The notes below the pieces were generated by a model, which had not been told where the DNA came from, did no database searches, and worked only from the letters and a program-made list of their open reading frames with translations. Shown piece by piece: positions 14,829 through 22,404 of a stretch of 27,230 nucleotides of DNA (within the stretch, counting starts at the first letter, position 1; every line of letters begins with the position of its first letter). The translations under genes were made by a program, and so were the position numbers. This DNA comes from Acidobacteria bacterium UBA7540 (GTDB lineage: Bacteria > Acidobacteriota > Terriglobia > UBA7540), in the NCBI GenBank assembly GCA_002478145.1, contig DLMI01000169.1:1-27230 (forward strand), written 5' to 3'.

Positions 14829-15248
14829 GTGAAAGAGACCTCCGGGTGGCCATTATAACCCTCGCAAGTCGTGGTCGTGCAGAGGATGTTGGAGAAAGCT
14901 ATTGGCGCGTGGTCCTGAGCGTTCATAGCCGAAAACGGCTACCCGTGATACCAGGACGTTGGCGCGAGATCGGCGCAATCGAACCGCTGAAAGCAACGGA
15001 TTTACGCACCGGCCTCTTGGAGAGCGCCCCGTCACTGTCCCGCAGAGGGGGACCCGGAAAAGCATCTCGCCCTGTTGTTTCTCGGCGGGAAAGTCCAGAG
15101 CGAGATTCTTCGTCCGCCAATAAGAATGGCGGACTCAGAATGACAGCATGGCAAGCGAGCGCACGGATGTCACGCTGAGCGGGTAACACGAATTCTATAA
15201 CCATAATACTGTAAAATGAGGATGTGCTATGCTGACGAGCTGATTCCT
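14829..15248. other. Divergent intergenic region upstream of cbiM
   Basis: No gene is seen here. It holds an interspersed repeat at 15082-15149 and, close to cbiM, an AT-rich stretch (TTCTATAACCATAATACTGT, 15192-15211) that may contain the cbiM promoter. I looked for a cobalamin riboswitch and found none that meets the consensus. Confidence 0.5.
15082..15149. repeat. AAAGTCCAGAGCGAGATTCTTCG repeat, copy 1
   Basis: It starts CGGCGGGAAAGTCCAGAGCG, has an inner GTCCGCCA...TGGCGGAC hairpin and ends GGACTCAGAATGACAGCA. A second copy with the same edges but a different interior lies at 16376-16483, between cbiM and cbiQ. Confidence 0.75.
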
Positions 15249-16370
15249 ATGCATATTCCCGATGGCTATCTAAGTCCGGCGACCTGTGCTGCCCTGTACG
15301 CAACCTCCGCGCCGTTCTGGTACGTGGCGTTGCGCCGGTTGAAGCGACTGCTTACCACAAGGCTTATTCCGCTGCTTTCGGTGTTTGCCGCATTTTCCTT
15401 CCTGGTGATGATGTTTAACCTGCCGCTGCCCGGCGGCACCACCGGGCACGCCCTGGGCGTCGCCATCGCTTCCATAGTCCTCGGCCCGTGGGCTTCCATC
15501 CTCGCCATTTCGATTGCTCTGCTGATCCAAGCTCTCTTCTTCGGGGACGGTGGCGTCACCACGCTGGGGGCCAACTGCTTTAACATGGCGATCGTCGGTT
15601 CTCTGGTAGCATATCTTGTTTACCGCCTTCTGGCCGGGCGGGTGGCCATCACGTCATCGCGAAGAGTCGTCGCGGCAGCATTGGCGGGCTACATCGCAAT
15701 CAACGCAGCCGCGTTTTGTGCGGCCGTTGAGTTGGGTATTCAGCCGTTGCTTTTCCGAGACCCCAGCGGAGCGCCCTTGTATGCCCCGTACCCTTTGAGC
15801 ATTGCCATTCCGGCCATGATGATTGGACACTTGACCTTTGCCGGACTCGCCGAAATGGTCTTGTCAGGTGGAGTTGTGGCCTACTTCCAGCGCGCGAATC
15901 CGTCCTTACTGAAGCTCACGGCCCCGGGCGCAACTGGAGGCGATGAAGAACTCCGCCAAGTTACGGGGCGTGGCGCTTGGAGTACATTGAAACCCCTCTG
16001 GACCGCCCTGGCCCTGCTGTTGGCCTTGACTCCTCTGGGTATCTTAGCGGGCGGCGCTGCCTGGGGCGAATGGGGGGCGCGCGATTTCTCCGATGCAGCG
16101 GCACGGCGGAGAATCGCGGCGGCATCCAGGAACCTGGCGCCGCCGCCACAAGCACCCCAAGGATTGGAGCGCCTTTACTCCGTGTGGACTGCACCCTTTC
16201 CCCAGTACGCTCCTTCGTTCGTCCGGCGACCGGCTCTTGGCTACGTACTTTCCGCCATGTTCGGTTCTGGCATCATCATCCTGGGTTTCCGGATCGCCAG
16301 CTCGCTGTTCGCACACGGAGGCAGCTCACGAGAAGCAGACTCGATGAAGAGCCACACGGGAGAGTCCTGA
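15249..16370 (+). CDS. cbiM: Energy-coupling-factor cobalt/nickel transporter, CbiM/NikM-type substrate protein
   Basis: A 373-residue inner-membrane protein that binds the metal ion in a CbiMQO-type ECF transporter. The ATG at 15249 is chosen over one at 15216 because the family's metal site uses the free N-terminus and His2 of Met-His-Ile-Pro-Asp-Gly, exactly what follows here. About six membrane helices cover residues 1-230, with the conserved GGTTGHALG and LGANCFNMAIVG loops. The C-terminal ~110 residues form a PDGLE/NikN-like extension: a helix TALALLLALTPLGILAGGAAWGEWG, a periplasmic loop with GLERL and a last helix. This replaces a separate CbiN. Co2+ and Ni2+ versions cannot be told apart from sequence alone. 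Confidence 0.9.
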   Translation: MHIPDGYLSPATCAALYATSAPFWYVALRRLKRLLTTRLIPLLSVFAAFSFLVMMFNLPLPGGTTGHALGVAIASIVLGPWASILAISIALLIQALFFGDGGVTTLGANCFNMAIVGSLVAYLVYRLLAGRVAITSSRRVVAAALAGYIAINAAAFCAAVELGIQPLLFRDPSGAPLYAPYPLSIAIPAMMIGHLTFAGLAEMVLSGGVVAYFQRANPSLLKLTAPGATGGDEELRQVTGRGAWSTLKPLWTALALLLALTPLGILAGGAAWGEWGARDFSDAAARRRIAAASRNLAPPPQAPQGLERLYSVWTAPFPQYAPSFVRRPALGYVLSAMFGSGIIILGFRIASSLFAHGGSSREADSMKSHTGES

Positions 16371-16375
16371 GCATG

Positions 16376-16483
16376 TCGGCGGAAAAGTCCAGAGCGAGAT
16401 TCTTCGCGCAGCTTATCCTGAGCGGGCAGAGCGAGATCCTTCGCTGCGCTCAGGATGACAGCGAAGGACTCAGAATGACAGCA
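16376..16483. repeat. AAAGTCCAGAGCGAGATTCTTCG repeat, copy 2
   Basis: Inserted between cbiM and cbiQ. The outer edges match copy 1 at 15082. The interior contains TTATCCTGAGCG...CGCTGCGCTCAGGATGA, which can fold back on itself, and the end reads GGACTCAGAATGACAGCA. It may form an intra-operon hairpin that sets the ratio of CbiM to CbiQO. Confidence 0.75.
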
Positions 16484-16541
16484 GGGCACATGAGGATTGT
16501 GACGTCCCCACCCAAGATCGAGAGCCTCTTGTAGGTACCGG

Positions 16542-17351
16542 ATGAATTTTGTTGAGCGGACCCTTTCAAGTCTTGTTAGCGCGATGGAGCGAGCTCTTTA
16601 TGCGGAAGAACTCGCCAAGACCGACGGCTTGCTCCAGCGTCTTGACCCACGTATCAAACTGATCGGAATCCTGGCCCTGGTGATTGTGTCAGCGATGGCC
16701 CACAGACTCTGGGTTATCGGCGCGGTTTTCGCGGTCGCGGTGAGCATGGCAGTAATGTCTCGCGTCTCTCTTGGAATCCTGGCCAAGCGGGTCTGGGTTG
16801 CAATCCTCTTGTTTACCGGGGTCATCGCGCTGCCCGCTCCATTCATTGTCCCTGGCCGCGAGGTGTTGCGCCTTCCACTGCTCGATTGGCCGGTCACGGC
16901 TCAGGGGCTGGCCAGCGCGTGTTACCTCGTGGCCCGAGTTGAAACCGCGGCAACGTTATCGGTCTTGCTGATACTTTGCACACCCTGGAGCCACGTGCTG
17001 AAGGCGCTTCGAGTGCTCAAAGTGCCCGTGGTCTTCGTGGTGATTCTGGGCATGACCTACCGCTATATTCTCTTGCTGCTTCAAACCGCCCACGATATGT
17101 TTGAGTCGCGCCGGAGCCGGATGGTGGGAAAGCTGGAGGGATCCGAACGCCGCCGAGTGGCCGCCTCGAGCGCTGGAGTTCTGATGTCCAAGAGCCTTCA
17201 ACTCAGCGGCGATGTTTACAGTGCCATGCTCTCGCGAGGCTTTCGAGGCGAAGTGCATGTGCTGGATGACTTCCGGACATCAACGATCGATTGGATCATG
17301 CTGGCCGTATTTGTGGTACTCGCTTCAGGCGGATTCTATTTCGGGCGATAG
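16542..17351 (+). CDS. cbiQ: Energy-coupling-factor transporter transmembrane protein CbiQ
   Basis: A 269-residue T-component that couples the CbiM substrate protein to the CbiO ATPase. The N-terminal LLQRLDPRIKLIGIL is the classic CbiQ/EcfT start. Five or so membrane helices follow. The two cytoplasmic coupling helices near the C-terminus carry the Arg-containing signatures ESRRSRMVG and AMLSRGFRG that contact the ATPase. The length is normal. The gene lies 171 bases after cbiM, with a repeat element in between, and 57 bases before cbiO. Confidence 0.92.
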   Translation: MNFVERTLSSLVSAMERALYAEELAKTDGLLQRLDPRIKLIGILALVIVSAMAHRLWVIGAVFAVAVSMAVMSRVSLGILAKRVWVAILLFTGVIALPAPFIVPGREVLRLPLLDWPVTAQGLASACYLVARVETAATLSVLLILCTPWSHVLKALRVLKVPVVFVVILGMTYRYILLLLQTAHDMFESRRSRMVGKLEGSERRRVAASSAGVLMSKSLQLSGDVYSAMLSRGFRGEVHVLDDFRTSTIDWIMLAVFVVLASGGFYFGR

Positions 17352-17408
17352 GGAGCCCGCATGAGAAAGACCTTGTCAGCAGAACGCCCCGCCATTAGGG
17401 AGATCTGA

Positions 17409-18212
17409 ATGTCAGTTCCGGTTTTCGAGGTCCGAGACGTCACTTTTCGCTACCACAAGGTGACCGCGCTCGACGGCTTGAACCTTGCCATCAAAGCGGG
17501 TAAGCGGGTGGCTCTGCTGGGAGCCAATGGGTCGGGCAAGTCAACCCTGCTGCGCATCCTGGACGGTCTGGCCTTCCCTGAAAAAGGCAGTGTTCTATTC
17601 TGCGGCGAGTCACTCACCGAGGATCGCTTACAGGATCTTGAATTCGGTTACCGGTTTCGCCGCCGGGTAGGACTGGTATTCCAGAATCCCGATGTCCAGC
17701 TTTTTTCCCCGACGGTTTTTGATGAAGTGGCCTTTGGCCCATTGCAGCTTCATTGGCCCAAGGAGGAGGTGCGCAGTCAGGTTGCCCAAATGCTCGAGGT
17801 CATGAAGATAACCCACCTTAAAGACCGCTCACCCCATCATTTGTCGACGGGCGAAAAGAAACGGGTAACGCTGGCGTCGGTGCTGGTGCTTGACCCCGAA
17901 GTGCTCCTGCTCGACGAGCCTACGGCGGCCCTGGACCCGAAGAGCGCAAGCCAAATGATCGACTTCCTGGTGGGCTGGCGTGGGGGAGTCAAGACCGTGA
18001 TCACGACCACACACCACCTGGAGATCGTCGAGGATATCGCGGATTACTGTTATGTTCTCCAGACGGGCCGTGTTGTCGCAGAAGGGGAGCCCTCGGAGGT
18101 GTTGCGGGAGACGGCCTTGCTGGAGCGAACCAACCTTATCCATGTCCATCGCCACCTCCACCCCTCGGGCGAAGTTCACTCGCACCCCCATATCCATCCC
18201 CACAAGCATTGA
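17409..18212 (+). CDS. cbiO: Energy-coupling-factor ATPase CbiO with a His-rich tail
   Basis: A 267-residue ABC ATPase. Walker A GANGSGKST is near residues 38-46, the Q-loop is FQNPDVQLF, the signature is LSTGEKKRVTLA, Walker B with D-loop is LLLDEPTAALD, and the switch His is in TTHHLE. AGGGAG precedes the ATG. The last ~23 residues are unusual: from HVHRHLHPSG to HPHIHPHKH nearly every second residue is His (11 His in all). Such tails chelate Ni2+, Co2+ or Zn2+ and could store or sense the metal at the cytoplasmic exit of the transporter. The gene converges on the adenosine deaminase gene with 14 bases between stops. Confidence 0.93.
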   Translation: MSVPVFEVRDVTFRYHKVTALDGLNLAIKAGKRVALLGANGSGKSTLLRILDGLAFPEKGSVLFCGESLTEDRLQDLEFGYRFRRRVGLVFQNPDVQLFSPTVFDEVAFGPLQLHWPKEEVRSQVAQMLEVMKITHLKDRSPHHLSTGEKKRVTLASVLVLDPEVLLLDEPTAALDPKSASQMIDFLVGWRGGVKTVITTTHHLEIVEDIADYCYVLQTGRVVAEGEPSEVLRETALLERTNLIHVHRHLHPSGEVHSHPHIHPHKH

Positions 18213-18226
18213 CGACGGACTCGATA

Positions 18227-19261
18227 TCACGCAGGGGGATCGTCCGGCACCTTGTTCAGCAAATCCAGCTTCTCTTCTTCCGATAGGAAGGCCGCGCGGA
18301 TGGCGTTTTGGCACAGATGAAGGATTTGCTGGCGCGCGAGACCGAAAGTCTTTGCGGCCAGCAAATATTCATTAACCAAGTTTGTTCCGAACATGGCAGG
18401 GTCATCGGTGTTCAACGTCACCACAAGGCCGGCTTCCAGAAACTGAGGCAAGGGATGGTCTTCCACGCGAGCCAGCACGCCCGTGGCGACATTACTGGTG
18501 AGGCAGACCTCTAACGGAATCTCGCGGTCACGAAGCAGCGCCAGCACGGCCGGATCGCGCGCCGCCGTGAGGCCGTGTCCGATGCGCTCGGCTCCCAGCA
18601 GCTCTACCGCTTTGCGTACGCTTTCCGGCCCACAGGCTTCTCCCGCATGGGCAACAACATGGAGGCCCATTTCCCTTGCCTCTCGAAATACCTCCGGGAA
18701 GAGTTCCGCCGGACCGCGGGTTTCGTCACCGCCGATTCCCAAAGCCACCACGCCCTGCGGCCGGAAGCGCTCGGCCCAGTGGAGCACCTCACGCGTATGC
18801 TCGACACCGAAATGGCGGATGGCGTCAAAAATCCATTGCACCCGCACGCCGAAGCTTTTCTGCGCCGCGCGCGCTGCCGAAGCCGCCGCCTCGAAAATTG
18901 CCTCGAGAGGTTGCTTCTTCCACAGCACAACTCCGGCGGCGAAAATGACTTCGGCATACTTCACATTTTGGTTCGCCAGCCCCTCGATCAGCCGGGCGGT
19001 GGCCATAGCATAGTCGCCAGGCGTCTCCAGGAGCAAGGTCACCAGCTTGAAGGCCTGGAGAAAGTCCTGGAAGTTCCTGTACCGGTATCTCTGCCCAGTG
19101 CGTTCCGAGATCCAGTCGCGCGTCTCCTTCTCCAGACGCCCCTTGGAACGCGAGAGTTCATGCAGAGTTTCAGGCTGGACGCTTCCCTCCAGATGGAGGT
19201 GCAGCTCCACTTTGGGAAGGTGTCGGATGAATGACTCAAGTTCAGTGGTGGGTCCGTGCAT
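18227..19261 (-). CDS. add: Adenosine deaminase
   Basis: A 344-residue zinc enzyme of purine salvage, deaminating adenosine (or a related purine) to inosine in the cytoplasm. Motifs are complete: KVELHLHLEGS with metal ligands His21 and His23, GIGGDE, VVAHAGE with the third His and catalytic Glu, ERIGHG, LTSNVATG and LNTDDPAMFGT with the metal Asp. The ATG at 19261 is preferred; the 20-residue extension to 19321 is encoded by a hairpin repeat. The broader family includes adenine and aminofutalosine deaminases, so substrate specificity is likely but not certain. Confidence 0.88.
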   Translation of the reverse strand: MHGPTTELESFIRHLPKVELHLHLEGSVQPETLHELSRSKGRLEKETRDWISERTGQRYRYRNFQDFLQAFKLVTLLLETPGDYAMATARLIEGLANQNVKYAEVIFAAGVVLWKKQPLEAIFEAAASAARAAQKSFGVRVQWIFDAIRHFGVEHTREVLHWAERFRPQGVVALGIGGDETRGPAELFPEVFREAREMGLHVVAHAGEACGPESVRKAVELLGAERIGHGLTAARDPAVLALLRDREIPLEVCLTSNVATGVLARVEDHPLPQFLEAGLVVTLNTDDPAMFGTNLVNEYLLAAKTFGLARQQILHLCQNAIRAAFLSEEEKLDLLNKVPDDPPA

Positions 19262-19269
19262 GGCAAACG

Positions 19270-19348
19270 TAAAGGTAGGTGGTAGATGGTAGGTCGTAGG
19301 TGGGGAAAAACCTCCCCCCACATACCATCTACCACCTACGACCTACCG
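19270..19348. repeat. GGTAGGTGGTAGATGGTA inverted repeat
   Basis: The left arm, containing GTAGGTGGTAGATGGTA (~19276-19292), and the right arm, containing TACCATCTACCACCTAC (~19322-19338), face each other across GGTCGTAGGTGGGGAAAAACC. It fills the gap between the exported zinc protein gene and add, and could end the upstream transcript or form part of the add leader. Confidence 0.75.
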
Positions 19349-20215
19349 CCCTCCGGGCAGCGCCGGCTTACCCGCGTTTAGCCAGGCCGTGTACCAGTAG
19401 GACCCCGCGTCGTGCGCTGCTTCGTTGATCGCCCTCATCACGTTCGCGCCGGCCTGTGAATAAAAGCGATCGAAGTACTCGTCGGTATAATCCGGCAGGC
19501 CCGCCCGAGCGCGCAAATCCGCGAGAATGATGGAATCCAACCAGGTATAAGCCTCGAGGCAGGTCTGGAATGCGTATTCGGTAGGATCGTCAATCTTTGC
19601 CGCGTCTTCGGGATGGAGAATGAAGAACTTCGAGTAGCGGTCCAAGAGGCGGATTTCATACCGATCAGACAGTCCGGCCTGGCCGGTTAATTGGCCGTTA
19701 AAATTCTGGGTCACATGAAACGGATCGCGGGCGTCCGCCACGTAGTGGGCCAGTACGGCCGCCTCCAGCTTCACCTGGTCCCAGTTACGAGACTTGAACG
19801 CCTCCGTTAAGCGGAGGCTATATTCTCCCACCTGCCAGGGCAGCACGCCATCGCGATTGACGCGCCAGGACCCGTATTGCCCCACAGCCTGTTTGAACGA
19901 ATGCGGCAACCCCAAGAATGGAAAGATCCCATACTTGTCCATGTAGATATAGTGCCGCTTGCGTTCGTAACGATCTTTCTTCATCCACTCATCGGGATCA
20001 TTGGCGTGTTCAACGATAAACTGACGATTCGCCTCAAAAAAGCCGCGCATTTCGGAGGGAAGGGTCTGGATCGCCCAGGTATTCACGATGTCGTGGCCAA
20101 TCGGACCCCAAGCCGCCACCGGATGAACAGCCAATAGCCAAAGCGCCAGAACCGCGACCAGCCGGCCAATGGACCAACGGGATGTCAACTGCGAATGGCA
20201 CCGCGCCTTGGGCAT
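19343..20215 (-). CDS. Exported S1/P1-nuclease or phospholipase-C-like zinc protein
   Basis: 290 residues with a Sec signal (LVAVLALWLLAVHPVAA); the mature protein starts at Trp in WGPIGHDIVN. In the S1/P1 nuclease and zinc phospholipase C superfamily this N-terminal Trp and the following His are zinc ligands. Further ligands are seen in LAHYVADARDPFHVTQN (His...Asp...His), with a His in the C-terminal NEAAHDAG. Either nucleic acid or phospholipid hydrolysis outside the cytoplasmic membrane is possible. There is no sign of damage. A modest GGAG lies about ten bases before the ATG. Confidence 0.8.
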   Translation of the reverse strand: MPKARCHSQLTSRWSIGRLVAVLALWLLAVHPVAAWGPIGHDIVNTWAIQTLPSEMRGFFEANRQFIVEHANDPDEWMKKDRYERKRHYIYMDKYGIFPFLGLPHSFKQAVGQYGSWRVNRDGVLPWQVGEYSLRLTEAFKSRNWDQVKLEAAVLAHYVADARDPFHVTQNFNGQLTGQAGLSDRYEIRLLDRYSKFFILHPEDAAKIDDPTEYAFQTCLEAYTWLDSIILADLRARAGLPDYTDEYFDRFYSQAGANVMRAINEAAHDAGSYWYTAWLNAGKPALPGGR

Positions 20216-20397
20216 AATGCTCTCACTCCCCCGCGTTCGGGGATCCTCAGAATGCCAAACGATCTGCCCGATTTTACCCTATTTCACGGAAATTTGTCGT
20301 CGTCCGTCAGAGATTAACACCGACGCGACCACGCGCGCTTAAAATGCGCTTACGGATAACGAAGCCATATCGGCTCATCAGGCTTGTGAAATCTCAA

Positions 20398-21945
20398 TCA
20401 AAGGTCCGGACGCCCAGCGGGCGTAGTTGCCGCAGGAACGATTCCCCGCGGACTCCTTCCAAATTCGCTACGGTGCCTGCTGTAACCGAAATAGATGGTC
20501 AGGCCAATAATCAACCACACCACGAAACGCACCCAGGTTTCGATCGGCAAGCTGGCCATGAGGACAAGGCAACAAAGGATGGAAAGGATTGGAACGACGG
20601 GAACCCAGGGGGTGCGAAAGGAACGACGGCGCTGAGGCTGGGTGCGGCGCAGCACGAGCACGCCCATCGACACCAGTGCGAAGGCAAACAACGTTCCGAT
20701 ATTAGAGAGGTCCGCCAGCGTGCCAATATCAAAGATGCCAGAAGGGATCGCCACAAAGAAGCCCGCCACCCAGGTGCTGACGTGAGGGGTGCGAAACCGC
20801 GGATGAACTCTTGAAAATGCTCGAGGAAGCAGGCCGTCACGCGACATGGCGAACCACACCCGCGCTTGCCCCAACTGGAAAACCAGCAAGGAGCTGATCA
20901 TCCCTGTCAGCGCGCCTACCGTCACCCACTTCATAACGTTTGAAAGGCCGATGGCCATCAGAGCGTTTGCCACGGGCGCGGCGTTCCGCAAGGCTTGCCA
21001 GTTCTGGATTCCCGTCAAAACCAACGCCACCGACACATAGAGCACCGCACAAATCACTAGCGAGGCGATGATTCCGAAAGGAACATCCTTCTGAGGATTC
21101 CGGCACTCTTCGGCGGCGGTGGATACCGAGTCAAAACCGATGTAGGTGAAGAAGACAATGGCCCCACCGGTTAACACGCCCTGAAAGCCGTTGGGCATGA
21201 AGGGCTTCCAATTCGAAACGTGTATAAACCGCGAGGCCGCAATGAGGAAGATGAGGATGGCAACGATTTTCGCGCACACCATCAAATTGTTGGCGCCGGC
21301 GCTCTCCCGGATTCCAATCACCAGAATCACGGTGAGGGCCATCACGATCAGGAAGCCCGGCAGGTTAAAATAGGCCCCAGTCATCTTTCCGCCCGCGATC
21401 ATGGGCTGCATCAATTTGCGCGGCAGTTCCAATCCGAAACCTCGCAGAAGGCTGTCCGCATAGGCGGAGAATCCCACCGCCACCGCCATGTTGCTGACCG
21501 CATATTCGAGGATGAGGTCCCATCCGATAATCCAGGCCACGATTTCGCCTAGGGTGGCATAGGAAAAAGTGTAGGCGCTCCCTGCAATGGGAATCATCGA
21601 GGCCAACTCGGCGTAGCAAAGTCCCGCCAGGGCGCAGACCATCGCCACCAGCAGGAAAGAGAGGGCAATCCCCGGCCCCGCTCCCGGCCGCCCTGCCATT
21701 CCCAGCGCCTTCTGACCGTGCAGCAGCGCGTCCAGCAGCGGGGCCTTGAGGATGGAGCGCACTTCCAAAACCTCACCGGCGGCCGCAGTGCCGGTCAGGA
21801 CGAAGATTCCTGTGCCGATGATGGCGCCGATGCCCAGCGCCGTCAGCGACCATGGCCCCAGTGTCTTCCGGAGTTGATGTCCGGGCGCGTCGGCATCCGC
21901 AATGAGCTTGTCGATGCTTTTTTTCCGAAAGAATTGATTGGCCAC
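20398..21945 (-). CDS. APC-family (cationic amino-acid type) permease
   Basis: A 515-residue inner-membrane transporter with about twelve helices. The GTG at 21945 is chosen because GAGGA lies five bases upstream and the family starts here with a FFRKKSIDKLIADA segment. The frame upstream only translates repeat DNA. Diagnostic parts are LRKTLGPWSLTALGIGAIIGTGIFVLTG (helix 1 with the unwound GTGIF substrate loop), CYAELASMIPIAGSAYTFSYATLGE, FFTYIGFDSVSTAAEECRNPQKDVPFGI and FAMSRDGLLP. This is the CAT/YfnA-like branch, so proton-coupled uptake of amino acids is expected. The loop after helix 1 is longer than in many members. Confidence 0.9.
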   Translation of the reverse strand: MANQFFRKKSIDKLIADADAPGHQLRKTLGPWSLTALGIGAIIGTGIFVLTGTAAAGEVLEVRSILKAPLLDALLHGQKALGMAGRPGAGPGIALSFLLVAMVCALAGLCYAELASMIPIAGSAYTFSYATLGEIVAWIIGWDLILEYAVSNMAVAVGFSAYADSLLRGFGLELPRKLMQPMIAGGKMTGAYFNLPGFLIVMALTVILVIGIRESAGANNLMVCAKIVAILIFLIAASRFIHVSNWKPFMPNGFQGVLTGGAIVFFTYIGFDSVSTAAEECRNPQKDVPFGIIASLVICAVLYVSVALVLTGIQNWQALRNAAPVANALMAIGLSNVMKWVTVGALTGMISSLLVFQLGQARVWFAMSRDGLLPRAFSRVHPRFRTPHVSTWVAGFFVAIPSGIFDIGTLADLSNIGTLFAFALVSMGVLVLRRTQPQRRRSFRTPWVPVVPILSILCCLVLMASLPIETWVRFVVWLIIGLTIYFGYSRHRSEFGRSPRGIVPAATTPAGRPDL

Positions 21946-22010
21946 GCGATTCCTCACCACCCCCTGGCCCCCTCCTCTGAGAGAAAGGGATTTGATGATC
22001 CTGCTCCCTC

Positions 22011-22163
22011 GGATCGGGTGATCGGGTGATCGGGAGAACTGCGCTCTCGTTGATCTGATCACGGCTCACCCGATTGGCGGGGTCTCGTTCACCCGATCCC
22101 CGGAACAACGCAATCACCCGATTCGCGCGCTGTTGTTCACTCGATCACCCGATCTCCCGATAC
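22011..22163. repeat. GATCGGGTGATCGGGTGATCGG repeat cluster
   Basis: GATCGGGT is repeated at 22011-22036. Its inverse ACCCGATC or ACCCGATT recurs at about 22069, 22091, 22116 and 22147, ending with GATCACCCGATCTCCCGAT. Spacing is irregular. The cluster can fold into several alternative hairpins upstream of the permease gene. Confidence 0.7.
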
Positions 22164-22215
22164 GCCTGCTCAGGTGAGGGGGTGCCCCGGTCCGTCTGCG
22201 GATCACAAATCTCAG

Positions 22216-22371
22216 CTACCGTCGTGGCGGCGCGCCGGGTCCTCTTTTCTTGACCTTGGGCTTGCGCGAGCCGCGCGGTTCAGTCCGTTTCGGCTTGGGG
22301 GGACGCTTCTTGCGCGCCGCTCGCTTCAGCTTCTTGCGTTCTGCTCTGTCCTTAATGTTCTTTGTGTTCAT
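22216..22371 (-). CDS. Small, very basic protein (51 residues)
   Basis: A complete short gene that starts with ATG at 22371 and ends with TAG. It begins MNTKNIKDRAERKKLKRAARK and continues with PPKPKRTEPRG and KVKKRGPGAPPRR. Nearly half the residues are Lys or Arg and there is no hydrophobic core, so it is probably an unstructured nucleic-acid-binding tail-like protein. It begins 34 bases after the stop of the helicase gene on the same strand, with AGGAG 14 bases before the ATG (rather far). The family is not recognised. The strong skew to Lys codons AAG and AAA in one frame argues against chance. Confidence 0.55.
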   Translation of the reverse strand: MNTKNIKDRAERKKLKRAARKKRPPKPKRTEPRGSRKPKVKKRGPGAPPRR

Positions 22372-22404
22372 AAATGTGGTTAGCGCTCCTTTTTCAATAT
22401 CCGG

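Noticed and set aside
15010..15060. Cobalamin riboswitch upstream of cbiM, suggested by GTCACTGTCCCGC
   Set aside because: The conserved B12-box (AGCCAGGAxACCTGCC-like) and the GGTGxxAxTCC element are missing, and the order of the pieces is wrong.
19262..19321. 20-residue extension of adenosine deaminase
   Set aside because: It translates the GGTAGGTGG hairpin repeat; the family starts close to Met at 19261.
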